Source of the DNA: Cyclobacteriaceae bacterium
Lineage (GTDB): Bacteria; Bacteroidota; Bacteroidia; Cytophagales; Cyclobacteriaceae
Assembly: GCA_016786585.1 (NCBI GenBank)
Contig: JAEUUI010000010.1
Location: 1-50,431, forward strand
Reading direction: 5' to 3'
Length of the DNA stretch: 50,431 nucleotides
Shown in pieces: positions 32,380-41,432 of this stretch. Under the pieces are notes generated by a model, which worked only from the letters and a program-made list of their open reading frames with translations, was not told the DNA's origin and did not search any database. The stretch's first letter is position 1, and each line of letters begins with the position of its first letter. Both the position numbers and the translations under genes were made by a program.

Positions 32380-33429
32380 TCAATCCAAGTCAACATTCAT
32401 ATATCCAAAATTAACCCTTAGATTCTTTTGTACATACTTAATATACTTCTCATCTTCTTCAGTTGCTGGGTATTGACCCACGATAACATGTTTCTTTGGT
32501 CGCACATCAGTATCATTCAATGAATACTGTAGTATTTGACCCAATGCCTCTTTTACACAGTCTGATGCAAATGCGCAAGACTTGACCTCATAAAACACTA
32601 TGTGATTTGGCTTAACTAATTTGAGATCTACATAATTTTCTTCAACAACAACGCTATCCTTACCATGCTCAGCAATTAAGAGCTTTCTAAGAGCTTCCTG
32701 CAATTTATTATGTCTTTGCACAGCTACGTACGAGCGAGTTACCGTTCTTACTTGAGGTTTAGTATTTCTTGATGCTGTAGCCTTTCTCTTAATCCTCTTA
32801 GCTTTTCTAAAGTTCCCAGAATACGCTGATTTTTTACTATTCTTCTGACCGAATTGATCATATAACTTTCTCATGAATTCGTACACATCAAGTTTTGCTG
32901 GCTTATTCGAAATCATGAGATTCTGAATTTGAGAGATTGGAGTTTTCTTGGTTGCAGCCAAGCCGAAATGTTGGGCGATGCGAATCAATACATCGTGTTT
33001 ATATATCGGAATTAGTCTCTCATTAGAATATAGGAAAGCAACTTTCCATTTGAACAGACTCAGTAAATCAATTTCATCAATTTTGTCGAATTCTCCCCTC
33101 TCTGAAAATCGAATGACTTCTAAAATTTCATTATGAATTTTTTTAAAAGCTGCCTTTCGGTTAGTACCGTGGTTGCTTGACCATGAATATTCAGAGTCAT
33201 TAAAAAATTTCTTCGGCTTTTTACTAGGATTTTTTCGCTTGTAAATTCCAAATTTAATGGAAGTCATTCCTTTGATACTTCCCAAGAGTCTGGTTCTTGT
33301 TTCAATCCATTGGCAGAATGTGTCTTTATCTTTAACACCTACATATTGATCCAATTTCATTTTCTGAACATTACTTACTGTCCATCTATTTAAAAATTGA
33401 TCCAATAATTCTTTGAGGTCAGTTGACAT
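32380..33429 (-). CDS. PD-(D/E)XK nuclease-domain protein
   Basis: A 349-residue protein from the ATG overlapping the Mrr-like gene stop (TAATG). The N-terminal half (1-200) is basic, with possible DNA-binding character (RKRKATASR region) but not recognised. The C-terminal half carries the nuclease core: E264, D268, E281-V-K283 in VFYEVKS and Q298 in GQILQYS, the order of the PD-(D/E)XK family. It is the second gene of a two-gene restriction cassette. The partner nuclease differs in its target-recognition domain, so a heteromeric or second-specificity enzyme is a fair guess. Confidence 0.75.
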   Translation of the reverse strand: MSTDLKELLDQFLNRWTVSNVQKMKLDQYVGVKDKDTFCQWIETRTRLLGSIKGMTSIKFGIYKRKNPSKKPKKFFNDSEYSWSSNHGTNRKAAFKKIHNEILEVIRFSERGEFDKIDEIDLLSLFKWKVAFLYSNERLIPIYKHDVLIRIAQHFGLAATKKTPISQIQNLMISNKPAKLDVYEFMRKLYDQFGQKNSKKSAYSGNFRKAKRIKRKATASRNTKPQVRTVTRSYVAVQRHNKLQEALRKLLIAEHGKDSVVVEENYVDLKLVKPNHIVFYEVKSCAFASDCVKEALGQILQYSLNDTDVRPKKHVIVGQYPATEEDEKYIKYVQKNLRVNFGYMNVDLD

Positions 33430-34424
33430 TATACAGGCCAATAAATTTTTCTAAGCGGCAATAATGCCCTTGCATCCGCATCAAACTGATCATAGTTTTG
33501 AACAACCAGCGTAACCAGCATATCCGAATCAATTAATGTTACCGGCATATTGGCACGTTCAGCTTCATACTGACCTTCTCTGGTAAAACCACCTGTTGAG
33601 ACATATAGTCCTTTTTCACCGGGGCGTAACCCACCGATAAAGCTTCTTAACTCAGGAGCGCCCATTGCCTGACCACGGTGCTTTACTTCTACTTTTATCT
33701 TTGGATCTTCAAGACCTAAACCATCTGGTGAAGCAACAATATCCTTACCTCTATCCGGTCCACGTTGACTTACTAAGGTCTTATAACCCATGCCTCTAAG
33801 TATTCCAGCAACCAGATCTTGCAATTCTTCCCAATTCAATTCCTGAATTTTGTCTTTAATAAACTCGTGTGCCTTCTCTTCAATCTCTTCCTTAATGGTG
33901 TCTAATGTTTCCTTTTCCTGCACAGTAATTTCCTTAACTTCTGCTGGAGTAGTTGTTTTCCCATCTAGTTCATCTAAAATGCTCTTATCTATTAAGAAAA
34001 TAGTCATGATGGAACCAAGTGAGTTTTTAGCAGTAGCCGAAAGACCATCACGATCAATTTTCTTCAACCACTTTACTTTTCTCCAATGTGGCTGAAGTTC
34101 GTCTTCCTTGTGATATTCATAATCGGATTCTATTGTCCCTAATGAATACTGGCGCTCCTGCGCGTTGTACGTAACTACATAGTCGCCTATTTTAAATTCA
34201 GATTTAAAACGGAAAATTTGACCAGAGCATAAAATTACTTTGCCAGGCTTGCTATCCGGATAAACTTGTTTGTAACGTTCACGAAGCTCATGGATATCCT
34301 TAATTTTGTCGAGATCGCCTAAAAGTTTCCAGCCAATAGATACTCGGGATTTACTTAAAAACTCTTCTGCCAAAAACGCACCTTCTCCGGCACGCACCAT
34401 CCAAACTATCTGTTTATTACTCAT
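33429..34424 (-). CDS. Mrr-like restriction endonuclease with N-terminal sensor domain
   Basis: A 331-residue protein. The N-terminal region (about 1-110) has GDYVVTYNAQERQYSLGTIESDYEY, which looks like an EVE/PUA-like modified-base reader. A linker helix region (about 160-200) precedes the Mrr catalytic domain (about 195-310) with D224-R-G-K-D228, E246-V-K248 in VEVKHR and a conserved Q/E helix after it. Mrr family enzymes cut DNA bearing methylated bases; the reader domain suggests the same here. Promoter box at 34444-34451. It is translationally coupled to the next nuclease gene. Confidence 0.85.
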   Translation of the reverse strand: MSNKQIVWMVRAGEGAFLAEEFLSKSRVSIGWKLLGDLDKIKDIHELRERYKQVYPDSKPGKVILCSGQIFRFKSEFKIGDYVVTYNAQERQYSLGTIESDYEYHKEDELQPHWRKVKWLKKIDRDGLSATAKNSLGSIMTIFLIDKSILDELDGKTTTPAEVKEITVQEKETLDTIKEEIEEKAHEFIKDKIQELNWEELQDLVAGILRGMGYKTLVSQRGPDRGKDIVASPDGLGLEDPKIKVEVKHRGQAMGAPELRSFIGGLRPGEKGLYVSTGGFTREGQYEAERANMPVTLIDSDMLVTLVVQNYDQFDADARALLPLRKIYWPV

Positions 34425-34443
34425 AGATTTCTTAGGGGTTATT

Positions 34444-34451
34444 CAAATATA
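34444..34451 (-). promoter_or_regulatory. -7 promoter box for the Mrr-like cassette
   Basis: TATATTTG on the minus strand exactly fits TAnnTTTG, 20 bp upstream of the start codon. The 158-bp divergent gap also contains, toward the helicase gene, the near-match TATATTTA (34549-34556). Confidence 0.45.
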
Positions 34452-34582
34452 AAGTCTTAAAATCATTCGGCCTATAAACCAGCATAGACCTTCTCCATTT
34501 TAGTAAAAAGCCAGTTTTTTGCCACTCCAATTTCCCATTCAATTCCTCTATATTTATAGCTATTTATCGGACCGAACCCCTC

Positions 34583-37500
34583 ATGGCTTCACACTTTTTT
34601 ACAAACAATAACGAAAAAACACTATTTGATAAATTCAAGGGAATTCTTGAGCAGATGAAGGATTTATACGCCTTTCACGCGGCAGTTGGTTACTTCAGAT
34701 CATCAGGTTATTTCGCATTACAACCTTATTTGACACATCTAAAAGAGATCAAAATTTTGGTTGGGATTAACGTTGATGAAATGTTCGCTGAAGCCCAACG
34801 GAAAGGTCAATTATTCTTGGGAGACGATAGCCGAACCAAAGAAGAATTTCTCAATTGGTTTGTCGAGGATATTAAAGAAGCTCAATACTCAGAAAAAGTA
34901 GAGAAAGGGATTCTTCAATTCATCAATGACATGATTGACGGAAGAATTGAAGTTCGCGCTCACAAATCAAAAGCTATACATGCAAAGTTCTATCTCTTTT
35001 TACCTGAAAGACACACCGAGCATTCGGATGGCTGGGTTATTATGGGTTCATCTAATTTGACAGAAGCCGGGCTGGGTGTAAAGAAGGCTCCTAACTATGA
35101 ACTAAATATTGCTCTCAAGAACTTTGATGATGTAGAATTTGCTAAGGGAGAATTTGCACAACTTTGGAATGAAAGTACCAGCATATTACCTGCTGACATA
35201 CAACAGTTCAAGGAGAAAACACATATCGGCCAGAACTTCTCTCCTTTTGAGTTATATATCAAATTCTTAATTGAATACTTCGGTAAGAATATTGACTACG
35301 ACCCTGACACGGTTGGTGACCTGCCTAAAACTTACAAGAAGCTCAGCTATCAAATTGATGCGGTTAACCAAGGCTTTCAAATGCTGTTGGAACACAACGG
35401 CTTCTTCTTAGCCGATGTAGTGGGGTTAGGAAAAACGATTGTTGCAGCTATGATTGCCAAGCGCTTCATGATTGCAAATGGATCGCTCAATACTAAAATT
35501 CTTGCCGTGTATCCACCAGCTCTGGAGAAAAACTGGAAGACAACGTTTAGACAATTCGGTATTGATCGACACACAAAATTCATTTCTAACGGCAGGTTAA
35601 ATAAAATTCTGGAAGGAGATCTAAACTATTGGGCAAAGGAAGATTATGACTTGATTCTGGTTGATGAAGCACACCGCTACAGAAACCATACTTCGCAAAT
35701 GTTTAGCCAGCTACAAAGGATTTGCAAAGCTCCAAGAAATGGCGAAGGACTTATACCTGGAACAAAGAAGAAGGTGATGCTTATTTCAGCAACACCTCTA
35801 AACAATCGCCCGCAAGATTTATACTATCAATTACTTTTGTTTCAAGATGCGAGACGGAGTACACTTCCGGTAACAAATCTTCAAACTTTCTTTGGTCCAA
35901 TTGTTCGGGAATACAGAGAGATAATAAAAGATGATGCACCAAATATTGAACGTATACGTGAGTTATACGCCACAATACGTGAACGTGTTATTTCTCAGAT
36001 CACAGTAAGAAGGACGAGGAACGACCTTAAGAATTATCCGAAATATATGGATGACTTGCGTGAGCAAGGCATTCAATTCCCGGAAATTGCTCCACCCAAA
36101 GCCAAGCAATATCAGCTGGACACTAAGCTTAGTAAGCTGTTTTATCACACTATGTTTTACCTTACAGATGATGATAAGATACTATACCACAGATATCAGG
36201 CAATCCGGTATCTTAAAGATGATCTAAGAGAGCAATACTACGATCAGGCCATTCTGATTTCTCAATCCCTTGCAGGGATCATGAAAACTTTAATGGTTAA
36301 GCGACTTGAGAGCAGTTTCAAAGCCTTTAAAATCTCTTTGGGCAACCTGACTACTGCAACCGGCAGGATGATTGAGATGTTTGAACGAGGAAAAATTTTA
36401 ATCGCGCCCGATAAGAGTGTCAACGAATTACTGGATAAGGGTTTTTCATTTGACGAAATCGAAGAGATCATTCAGCAACTAAGTATAGAAAATCCAAAGA
36501 ACAATATCTTTTCTCCGGATGACTTTGATCCAGATTTGATTGAGGGTCTTCGAAAAGATCATGAATTGCTTCAAGAACTTGTAAAAGCCTGGAATAAGGT
36601 TGAACAAGATCCTAAACTTGATGCGTTCATCGTGGCGTTAAAAGAAGAACTCTTTAACAAAAGCATCAATCCTACAGGAAAATTGGTGGTTTTCACTGAA
36701 AGCTCCGACACTGGCACTTATCTCTGTGAGCACTTAGAGCGTGAATTGAAACAAAAGGTTCTCTGCATTTCTTCCGACAATCGCTCTAAACTATTTGATA
36801 ACATTCAGGAAAACTTTGATGCCAATTTTATAGGCGTACAGAAAGATGACTACAAAATCATTGTTACCACAGATGTATTAGCCGAAGGAATAAATCTTCA
36901 CCGAGCTAATGTAATTGTTAATTACGACACGCCCTGGAACGCAACCAGACTCATGCAACGCATAGGCCGGGTGAATAGAATTGGCAGCATAGCCGGGGTT
37001 GTTTACAACTACAATTTCTATCCTTCTCAACAAGGTGATGAAGAAATAAAACTCTACAGTAATGCATTGGTGAAACTGCAAGGATTTCATACAGCCTTTG
37101 GCGAGGATGCACAAATTTATACTCACGAAGAGCTTGTTGAACAATTTGAACTCTTCAAGGAAGGGGTTAAAGATGATGAGGACAGACGATTACATTTTCT
37201 AAGATTCATTCGGGAGTTCAAAGAAAATAATCCCAAAGAATTTAAAAGGATTAAAGCTTTCCCGTTAAAAGCAAGAACTGCACGCAGTGCTAAGCAAGCC
37301 AAGCGACTGGAAGATAAAAAGAGGACAATTGTTTTCTTAAAGTCTCCTTACAAAATGGAATTCTACCGAATTGAAGAAAACACAAAAGTTACAGCATTAA
37401 CATTTTTAGAAGCTGCAGAAATATTCCAAGCTGAATCGACAGAACCAGCACATACCTTACCAGAAAGTCACTACAAGCAAGTGCAGGCCGCACTGGACGA

Positions 37501-37876
37501 ATTCGAAAAGGATTTTCTGGGTGCTGTAACGGAAACTGTAACTACCACCGATAAGGCTGATGCCATATCTTCTCAAGCCCGCAAATTTTTGCGAGATATT
37601 AAAGCATTAACGCAGCTTGATCATGTAAAGGCTGCCTGTGACAATCTTATAAAATCCATTGAAAGCGGGCAGCATACTCCTCTTCCTAATGAAGTTCGAA
37701 AAATCAGGCAGCAGCTTGAAAAGAGACAAATTACTTACGGCCAGGTGGATAATCTGCTGCTAATTGTGGCCAAAAAATACGATGCAATTGAAGTTGACGG
37801 TTCTGAGAATAGAAAAAATACGATCGACTTCAGTGTGTATCCCGAAATTGTACTAAGCGAAACTTTTATTGATTGA
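34583..37876 (+). CDS. PLD-domain SNF2-type DNA helicase (HmaA-like)
   Basis: A 1097-residue protein. N-terminal phospholipase-D-like nuclease region (1-200): HAKFYLF with H133-x-K135 and GSSNLTEAG (155-163), a single HKD half-site that may pair with a second copy. The SF2 helicase follows: GLGKT (281-285), DEAH (361-364), SATPLNN (402-408) and motif VI MQRIGRVNRIG (about 791-801). The C-terminal extension is charged and helical. It is the first gene of a coupled operon with an adenine methylase and an SMC-like ATPase, an order typical of Hma defence. A role in recognising or degrading foreign DNA is inferred. Confidence 0.9.
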   Translation: MASHFFTNNNEKTLFDKFKGILEQMKDLYAFHAAVGYFRSSGYFALQPYLTHLKEIKILVGINVDEMFAEAQRKGQLFLGDDSRTKEEFLNWFVEDIKEAQYSEKVEKGILQFINDMIDGRIEVRAHKSKAIHAKFYLFLPERHTEHSDGWVIMGSSNLTEAGLGVKKAPNYELNIALKNFDDVEFAKGEFAQLWNESTSILPADIQQFKEKTHIGQNFSPFELYIKFLIEYFGKNIDYDPDTVGDLPKTYKKLSYQIDAVNQGFQMLLEHNGFFLADVVGLGKTIVAAMIAKRFMIANGSLNTKILAVYPPALEKNWKTTFRQFGIDRHTKFISNGRLNKILEGDLNYWAKEDYDLILVDEAHRYRNHTSQMFSQLQRICKAPRNGEGLIPGTKKKVMLISATPLNNRPQDLYYQLLLFQDARRSTLPVTNLQTFFGPIVREYREIIKDDAPNIERIRELYATIRERVISQITVRRTRNDLKNYPKYMDDLREQGIQFPEIAPPKAKQYQLDTKLSKLFYHTMFYLTDDDKILYHRYQAIRYLKDDLREQYYDQAILISQSLAGIMKTLMVKRLESSFKAFKISLGNLTTATGRMIEMFERGKILIAPDKSVNELLDKGFSFDEIEEIIQQLSIENPKNNIFSPDDFDPDLIEGLRKDHELLQELVKAWNKVEQDPKLDAFIVALKEELFNKSINPTGKLVVFTESSDTGTYLCEHLERELKQKVLCISSDNRSKLFDNIQENFDANFIGVQKDDYKIIVTTDVLAEGINLHRANVIVNYDTPWNATRLMQRIGRVNRIGSIAGVVYNYNFYPSQQGDEEIKLYSNALVKLQGFHTAFGEDAQIYTHEELVEQFELFKEGVKDDEDRRLHFLRFIREFKENNPKEFKRIKAFPLKARTARSAKQAKRLEDKKRTIVFLKSPYKMEFYRIEENTKVTALTFLEAAEIFQAESTEPAHTLPESHYKQVQAALDEFEKDFLGAVTETVTTTDKADAISSQARKFLRDIKALTQLDHVKAACDNLIKSIESGQHTPLPNEVRKIRQQLEKRQITYGQVDNLLLIVAKKYDAIEVDGSENRKNTIDFSVYPEIVLSETFID

Positions 37877-40800
37877 TGGACAAAAAGAATTTACAGAACA
37901 TTCTATCTACTTCGTTTTCCACTAACAACTGGCGCGAGGTTCTGGTTAATGTTTTCGGGGTAAAGCGACTTCATCAGGATCCAATTCAGATTCACATTAA
38001 AAACAAAGAAAAGGCAGAAGCTGCTTTTGAATTAGGAAGTTTCAATACCTCAGATGACAGAATTATCGGTTTGTATCTTGTTAAAGTAAAACCAGAGGTT
38101 TGGATTGAAAGAAACAAGGTTGGCTTGCGTGAAATGCTCCGATCAGTGTATAAACATGATGTAGACGGTGCATTAATTGTATTCGAACAAAAAGATAAAT
38201 GGCGATTAAGTTTTGTAAGTGAGATTCGAGTGTTTGACGAGAACGGTAAAATCTCCAAAAAGACAACAGAACCCAAACGCTATACCTATCTGCTAGGTAC
38301 AGACGAAAAGGTAAAAACACCTGCTACTCGATTGGCATCATTATCAGGTAAACCATTTTCTTTAGAAGACATTAGAAACGCCTTTAGTGTGGAAAGTCTT
38401 AACGAAGAATTCTATAGAGTTATTGCAAAATATTTCTATCAATTGGTTGGCGCTACTGAGGATAAAGGTGCAAAAGGACTAACGCACGCTAGAATATTAC
38501 AATTACCAGGAACAAGTGCTGATAACAGAGTAAATAAAGTCTATCAGGAATTTGCTGTCAGACTAATTGGCCGAACTGTCTTCTGTTGGTTTCTCAAAGA
38601 GAAAAAATCCGACAAAGGCATATCATTATTGCCCGAACACTTATTGAGCAGCGAAGCAGTTGATCTTAATAGCAACTACTACCACTTCATTTTGGAAAGA
38701 CTATTTTTTCAAACCTTGAACACGCCCATGAGTGAGCGTATAAAAGACTTACCTAAAGGCTCTGAGCAAATTCCATTTTTGAACGGTGGCTTGTTTGAGC
38801 CGCAAACAGAAGACTTTTACAAAACCAACCGAGGCACAGGTCTCTCTACAAATCTCAATACTCTAATAATACCTGATAGCTGGTTCAAAGATTTCTTTGA
38901 ACACTTGGAACAATATAACTTCACTATTGACGAAAATAGTGTGGTAGATATTGAAGTAAGTGTTGACCCCGAAATGCTAGGCCGAATTTTTGAAAACCTA
39001 TTGGCTGAGATTGACCCTGATAGCGGTGAAACAGCCCGCAAGGCAACTGGAAGTTTCTATACACCTCGCGAAATCGTGGATTATATGGCCACTGAAAGTC
39101 TTGTTCACTATTTACACGGTCAGACTACAATTGATAAGGAAAGCTTGCAGCCCATTTTTAAGATAGATAATGAAGTCTCCTTCTCAAAAAATGAAACGGA
39201 GAAAATTCTGGAAGCGCTTGATCGAATAAAGATACTTGACCCTGCTTGCGGCAGTGGCGCTTTCCCCATTGGGGTTATGCAAAAGATTGTGATGGCGTTG
39301 CAGAAGTTGGACAAAGATGCAAAGTGGTGGAAGACAAAACAGTTACAACGGATAGAGAATCCTATTTTAAGAAAGCAAGTAAAGCAAAGGCTAGAAGAAA
39401 CCACAGTTGAGTATGCGCGCAAAATTGGGATAATTCAAAACAGCCTTTACGGTGTAGATGTACAACCCATTGCTGCTGAGATTTCAAAATTACGTTGTTT
39501 CTTGACGCTAGTAGTCGATGAAAACATCGATGAAAATAAGCAGAACCGAGGAGTAGAACCACTACCGAACCTGGAGTTTAAGTTTGTGACAGCCGACACC
39601 TTAATGAAATTGACTGATGAAGGAAATTTTGGCGGGTTATTCAATGCAAATGAAGACATTGACTTGTTGCAACAAATTCGACTTGAATATCTCCAAAGTT
39701 ATGGGCATCACAAGCAAGAATTAAAAGATGAATTTGAAAAAATTAGAAATAGAATTTCAAAACAGCAATTAAAGCTTGGAAAAAATATTGACACTAACAG
39801 CCGGGCATACAAAATTAGTTCATGGGATCCTTTCTCTCATGATAAAGTGGATTGGTTTGATCCACTTTGGATGTTCGGGGTAAAATCCTTTGATCTGGTT
39901 ATTGGAAATCCTCCATATCTACGTTTGCAAGGAGTTAAAGCCACCAATCCTGATTTTGTATCATATGCTAAAGTCAATTATAAATCTGCCAAAAAGGGAA
40001 ATTGGGACATGTACGTGCTATTTACTGAAAGAGGTTACCAGTTGCTTAACCCATCAGGAGTACTTGCTTATATACAACCACACAAGTTCTTTCAGGCAGA
40101 TTTCGGTGCTGGCATAAGAAAGTGGATTTCTGATGAGAAATCTTTATTGAAAGTTGTACACTTCGGTGCAGAGCAAGTATTTAATAGCGCCTCAAACTAT
40201 ACTTGCCTATTCTTTTTGGAGAATAAAAGACGAACAAAATTTCAATTCATTGATGCATCTTCTCGTGATGCATGGAAGCGAACTTTATTCGGCCTTGAAG
40301 GTCATTGGATAGAGCAGCCTAATGGTGAAGATCAATGGATTTTTTCAAATCCAATCATCAGTAATATTTTAAGTAAAATCTCAGTTAATAAAAAATCTCT
40401 TGGAGAAATCACCAGAAAAATTTTCACCGGGATTCAAACTAGTTCAAATAAAGTCTATGTATTAGAAGGAACTAACCTAGACGAAAAGGATGGACTCTTT
40501 GATCTTTACTCAAATAGCCTTAATAAAAAAATACGAATAGAAAAAGGACTTATTAAACCATTCCTAATGGGGGATGACATAAAAAGATATGAGCCTTTAA
40601 AGAATCATCATTATGTTATTTTCCCTTACCATTCTGATAAGTCATTTGAGCTCATGTCTGAACAGTTTATAAAGAAAAATTTTCCAAATGGCTGGAAGTA
40701 TCTCATAGAAAACAGAGTTGAGCTTGAAGGACGTGAAAATGGCAAAATGTCTGGCGATAAGTTTTTTGCTTACGTCTATCCTAAGAATTTGAAGGAATTT

Positions 40801-41430
40801 GAACATTCAAAGCTTATTTGCCCTGATATTTCAATCCAGCCCAATTTTACATATGATCGTAATGGCGATTATTATTGCACGAATACAACCTACGGCTTAG
40901 TTCTTAATGATAAGGCAAAAAATAGTCTTACGTACTATCTTACTATTCTAAATAGTAAACTTTTCGAGTTTTTTGTAAAACAAAACGGAACCGTCTTGAG
41001 AGGTGGCTATAACAGATATCTTCCAATGTACATGGAAAAATTTCCAATTCATGAAGAGGATTCAAAGCAAAGATCTTTCGAGACTTTATCAAACTATTTA
41101 CTTTTCCTTAAAGATTTACCAGAAAAAGACAAACCGCTTAACGAATACGTTCCTAATACCCATCTGATACAGCAATTCGAAGAGATCATAGATGCTATGG
41201 TCTTTGAGCTTTACTTCAAGGAAGATTTTAAAAACGCAGGTCTAGCGTTTATTGAATATGTGGAAAGAGATTTCTCTCCTATTGAAGGACTTACTAAAAA
41301 TAAAGCTAAACAGGTAATTCATGAAGCTTACCAAAAGCTCCGAGAGAAAGACAATGAGATACGTCAGAATTTAAAATTGATGGACATTGGGCTTACTGAT
41401 TTAATTGATCCAATTAAGAAAGCCAAATAG
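37876..41430 (+). CDS. Eco57I/PglX-like N6-adenine DNA methyltransferase (HmaB-like)
   Basis: A 1184-residue protein. The ATG overlaps the helicase stop (TGATG), and a TTG three bases before it is not needed. A long N-terminal region (1-400) is unlike the methylase and contains basic and aromatic stretches. The methylase core has motif I DPACGSGAFPIG (about 454-465) and motif IV NPPY (678-681), characteristic of m6A enzymes. The C-terminal 300-450 residues probably hold the target-recognition domain. The class includes type IIG enzymes and PglX, which modify one strand of an asymmetric site. No obvious PD-(D/E)XK site in the N-terminal part. It probably marks self DNA for this system. Confidence 0.93.
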   Translation: MDKKNLQNILSTSFSTNNWREVLVNVFGVKRLHQDPIQIHIKNKEKAEAAFELGSFNTSDDRIIGLYLVKVKPEVWIERNKVGLREMLRSVYKHDVDGALIVFEQKDKWRLSFVSEIRVFDENGKISKKTTEPKRYTYLLGTDEKVKTPATRLASLSGKPFSLEDIRNAFSVESLNEEFYRVIAKYFYQLVGATEDKGAKGLTHARILQLPGTSADNRVNKVYQEFAVRLIGRTVFCWFLKEKKSDKGISLLPEHLLSSEAVDLNSNYYHFILERLFFQTLNTPMSERIKDLPKGSEQIPFLNGGLFEPQTEDFYKTNRGTGLSTNLNTLIIPDSWFKDFFEHLEQYNFTIDENSVVDIEVSVDPEMLGRIFENLLAEIDPDSGETARKATGSFYTPREIVDYMATESLVHYLHGQTTIDKESLQPIFKIDNEVSFSKNETEKILEALDRIKILDPACGSGAFPIGVMQKIVMALQKLDKDAKWWKTKQLQRIENPILRKQVKQRLEETTVEYARKIGIIQNSLYGVDVQPIAAEISKLRCFLTLVVDENIDENKQNRGVEPLPNLEFKFVTADTLMKLTDEGNFGGLFNANEDIDLLQQIRLEYLQSYGHHKQELKDEFEKIRNRISKQQLKLGKNIDTNSRAYKISSWDPFSHDKVDWFDPLWMFGVKSFDLVIGNPPYLRLQGVKATNPDFVSYAKVNYKSAKKGNWDMYVLFTERGYQLLNPSGVLAYIQPHKFFQADFGAGIRKWISDEKSLLKVVHFGAEQVFNSASNYTCLFFLENKRRTKFQFIDASSRDAWKRTLFGLEGHWIEQPNGEDQWIFSNPIISNILSKISVNKKSLGEITRKIFTGIQTSSNKVYVLEGTNLDEKDGLFDLYSNSLNKKIRIEKGLIKPFLMGDDIKRYEPLKNHHYVIFPYHSDKSFELMSEQFIKKNFPNGWKYLIENRVELEGRENGKMSGDKFFAYVYPKNLKEFEHSKLICPDISIQPNFTYDRNGDYYCTNTTYGLVLNDKAKNSLTYYLTILNSKLFEFFVKQNGTVLRGGYNRYLPMYMEKFPIHEEDSKQRSFETLSNYLLFLKDLPEKDKPLNEYVPNTHLIQQFEEIIDAMVFELYFKEDFKNAGLAFIEYVERDFSPIEGLTKNKAKQVIHEAYQKLREKDNEIRQNLKLMDIGLTDLIDPIKKAK

Positions 41431-41432
41431 TT

